DNA of 64,000 nucleotides from Paenibacillus arenilitoris (lineage in GTDB: Bacteria > Bacillota > Bacilli > Paenibacillales > Paenibacillaceae), in the NCBI RefSeq assembly GCF_014705655.1, contig NZ_JACXIY010000037.1, positions 24,134 through 88,133 of the forward strand. The letters run 5' to 3'. Below, piece by piece: positions 63,917-64,000 of the stretch; positions within the stretch are counted from its first letter, which is position 1; the number at the start of each line of letters is the position of its first letter. Under the pieces are notes generated by a model. The model was not told the DNA's origin and made no database searches. It saw only the letters and a list, made by a program, of their open reading frames with translations. The position numbers and the translations under genes are program-made.

Positions 63917-64000
63917 ATCGAGTAGGCCTATGCGCAAGCGCATAGGCCTCTCACAGATCCGGACGTGCGGGTCGTCGCATCCGGCTCCTCCATGATTATC
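63917..64000 (-). mobile_element. 3' end of a group II intron (domains V and VI), cut by the window edge
   Basis: On the minus strand 63956-63987 starts GAGCCGGATGCG and ends CGTCCGGATC. This is the 34-nt domain V form, with the catalytic AGC triad and outer helix GAGCCGGA/TCCGGATC. The 11-bp hairpin at 63924-63949 with a CTTG loop fits domain VI, and a CTACTCGAT end follows. The reverse transcriptase, if any, would lie beyond the right edge. Insertion is 15 bp or so upstream of the BlaI promoter. Confidence 0.7.

Noticed and set aside
1..64000. CRISPR arrays, tRNA or rRNA genes, and prophage genes
   Set aside because: The tandem repeat at 35851 has no spacers, and nothing with tRNA cloverleaf, rRNA or phage structural motifs was seen.

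Overview
The window looks like chromosomal DNA of a Gram-positive, high-GC Paenibacillaceae member (Paenibacillus or Cohnella type). The reasons are strong Shine-Dalgarno sites with frequent GTG and TTG starts, LplA/LplB/YtcP-type sugar ABC transporters paired with AraC-type regulators, CcpA-like cre sites, and a YtrA-type GntR/ABC operon. I saw no rRNA, tRNA or CRISPR array.

Layout. (1) 1-12445: a glycan locus with a secreted GH38-like alpha-mannosidase that runs off the left edge, a YesN-type response regulator, an AraC regulator, and a divergent operon of binding protein, two permeases and sulfatase. (2) 12446-18470: an intergenic repeat, a secreted GH85 endo-beta-N-acetylglucosaminidase carrying both cohesin-like and dockerin-like ends, and a sugar isomerase/oxidoreductase pair. 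(3) 18741-23615: a GntR/ABC operon ending in a 40-residue membrane protein, a DEAD-box helicase and an M20 dipeptidase, followed by a second copy of the repeat. (4) 24168-34941: a sialic-acid type locus with N-acetylneuraminate lyase, a secreted sialidase with LamG domain, a membrane-anchored AraC sensor, a binding protein, two permeases, a cytoplasmic sialidase-like protein and a divergent AraC regulator. (5) 34971-36041: a phosphoesterase and a repeat-rich spacer. (6) 36042-39638: a histidine kinase/response regulator pair divergent from a thiol-redox operon (thioredoxin-like, CcdA, peroxiredoxin). (7) 39813-45723: aldo/keto reductase with MerR regulator, alpha/beta hydrolase, an AT-rich sigma/anti-sigma pair and a short gene graveyard. 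(8) 45826-59276: a second glycan locus with GH2, GH67 alpha-glucuronidase, two binding proteins, two permeases and another membrane AraC sensor. (9) 59427-64000: RNA methyltransferase, HAD phosphatase, LppY/LpqO-like protein, BlaR1/BlaI-type pair, and the 3' end of a group II intron at the right edge.

Taken together, loci 1, 2 and 4 encode endoglycosidase, mannosidase, sialidase, sialate lyase and sulfatase functions. That set would suit growth on sialylated or sulfated glycoproteins, while locus 8 points to a glucuronic-acid-bearing polysaccharide. Putative cre sites sit at several of these promoters, and AraC-style direct repeats (TGTAC-containing, or a shared 43-bp element) lie in front of several units. 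These assignments come from reading motifs by eye; no database search was run.
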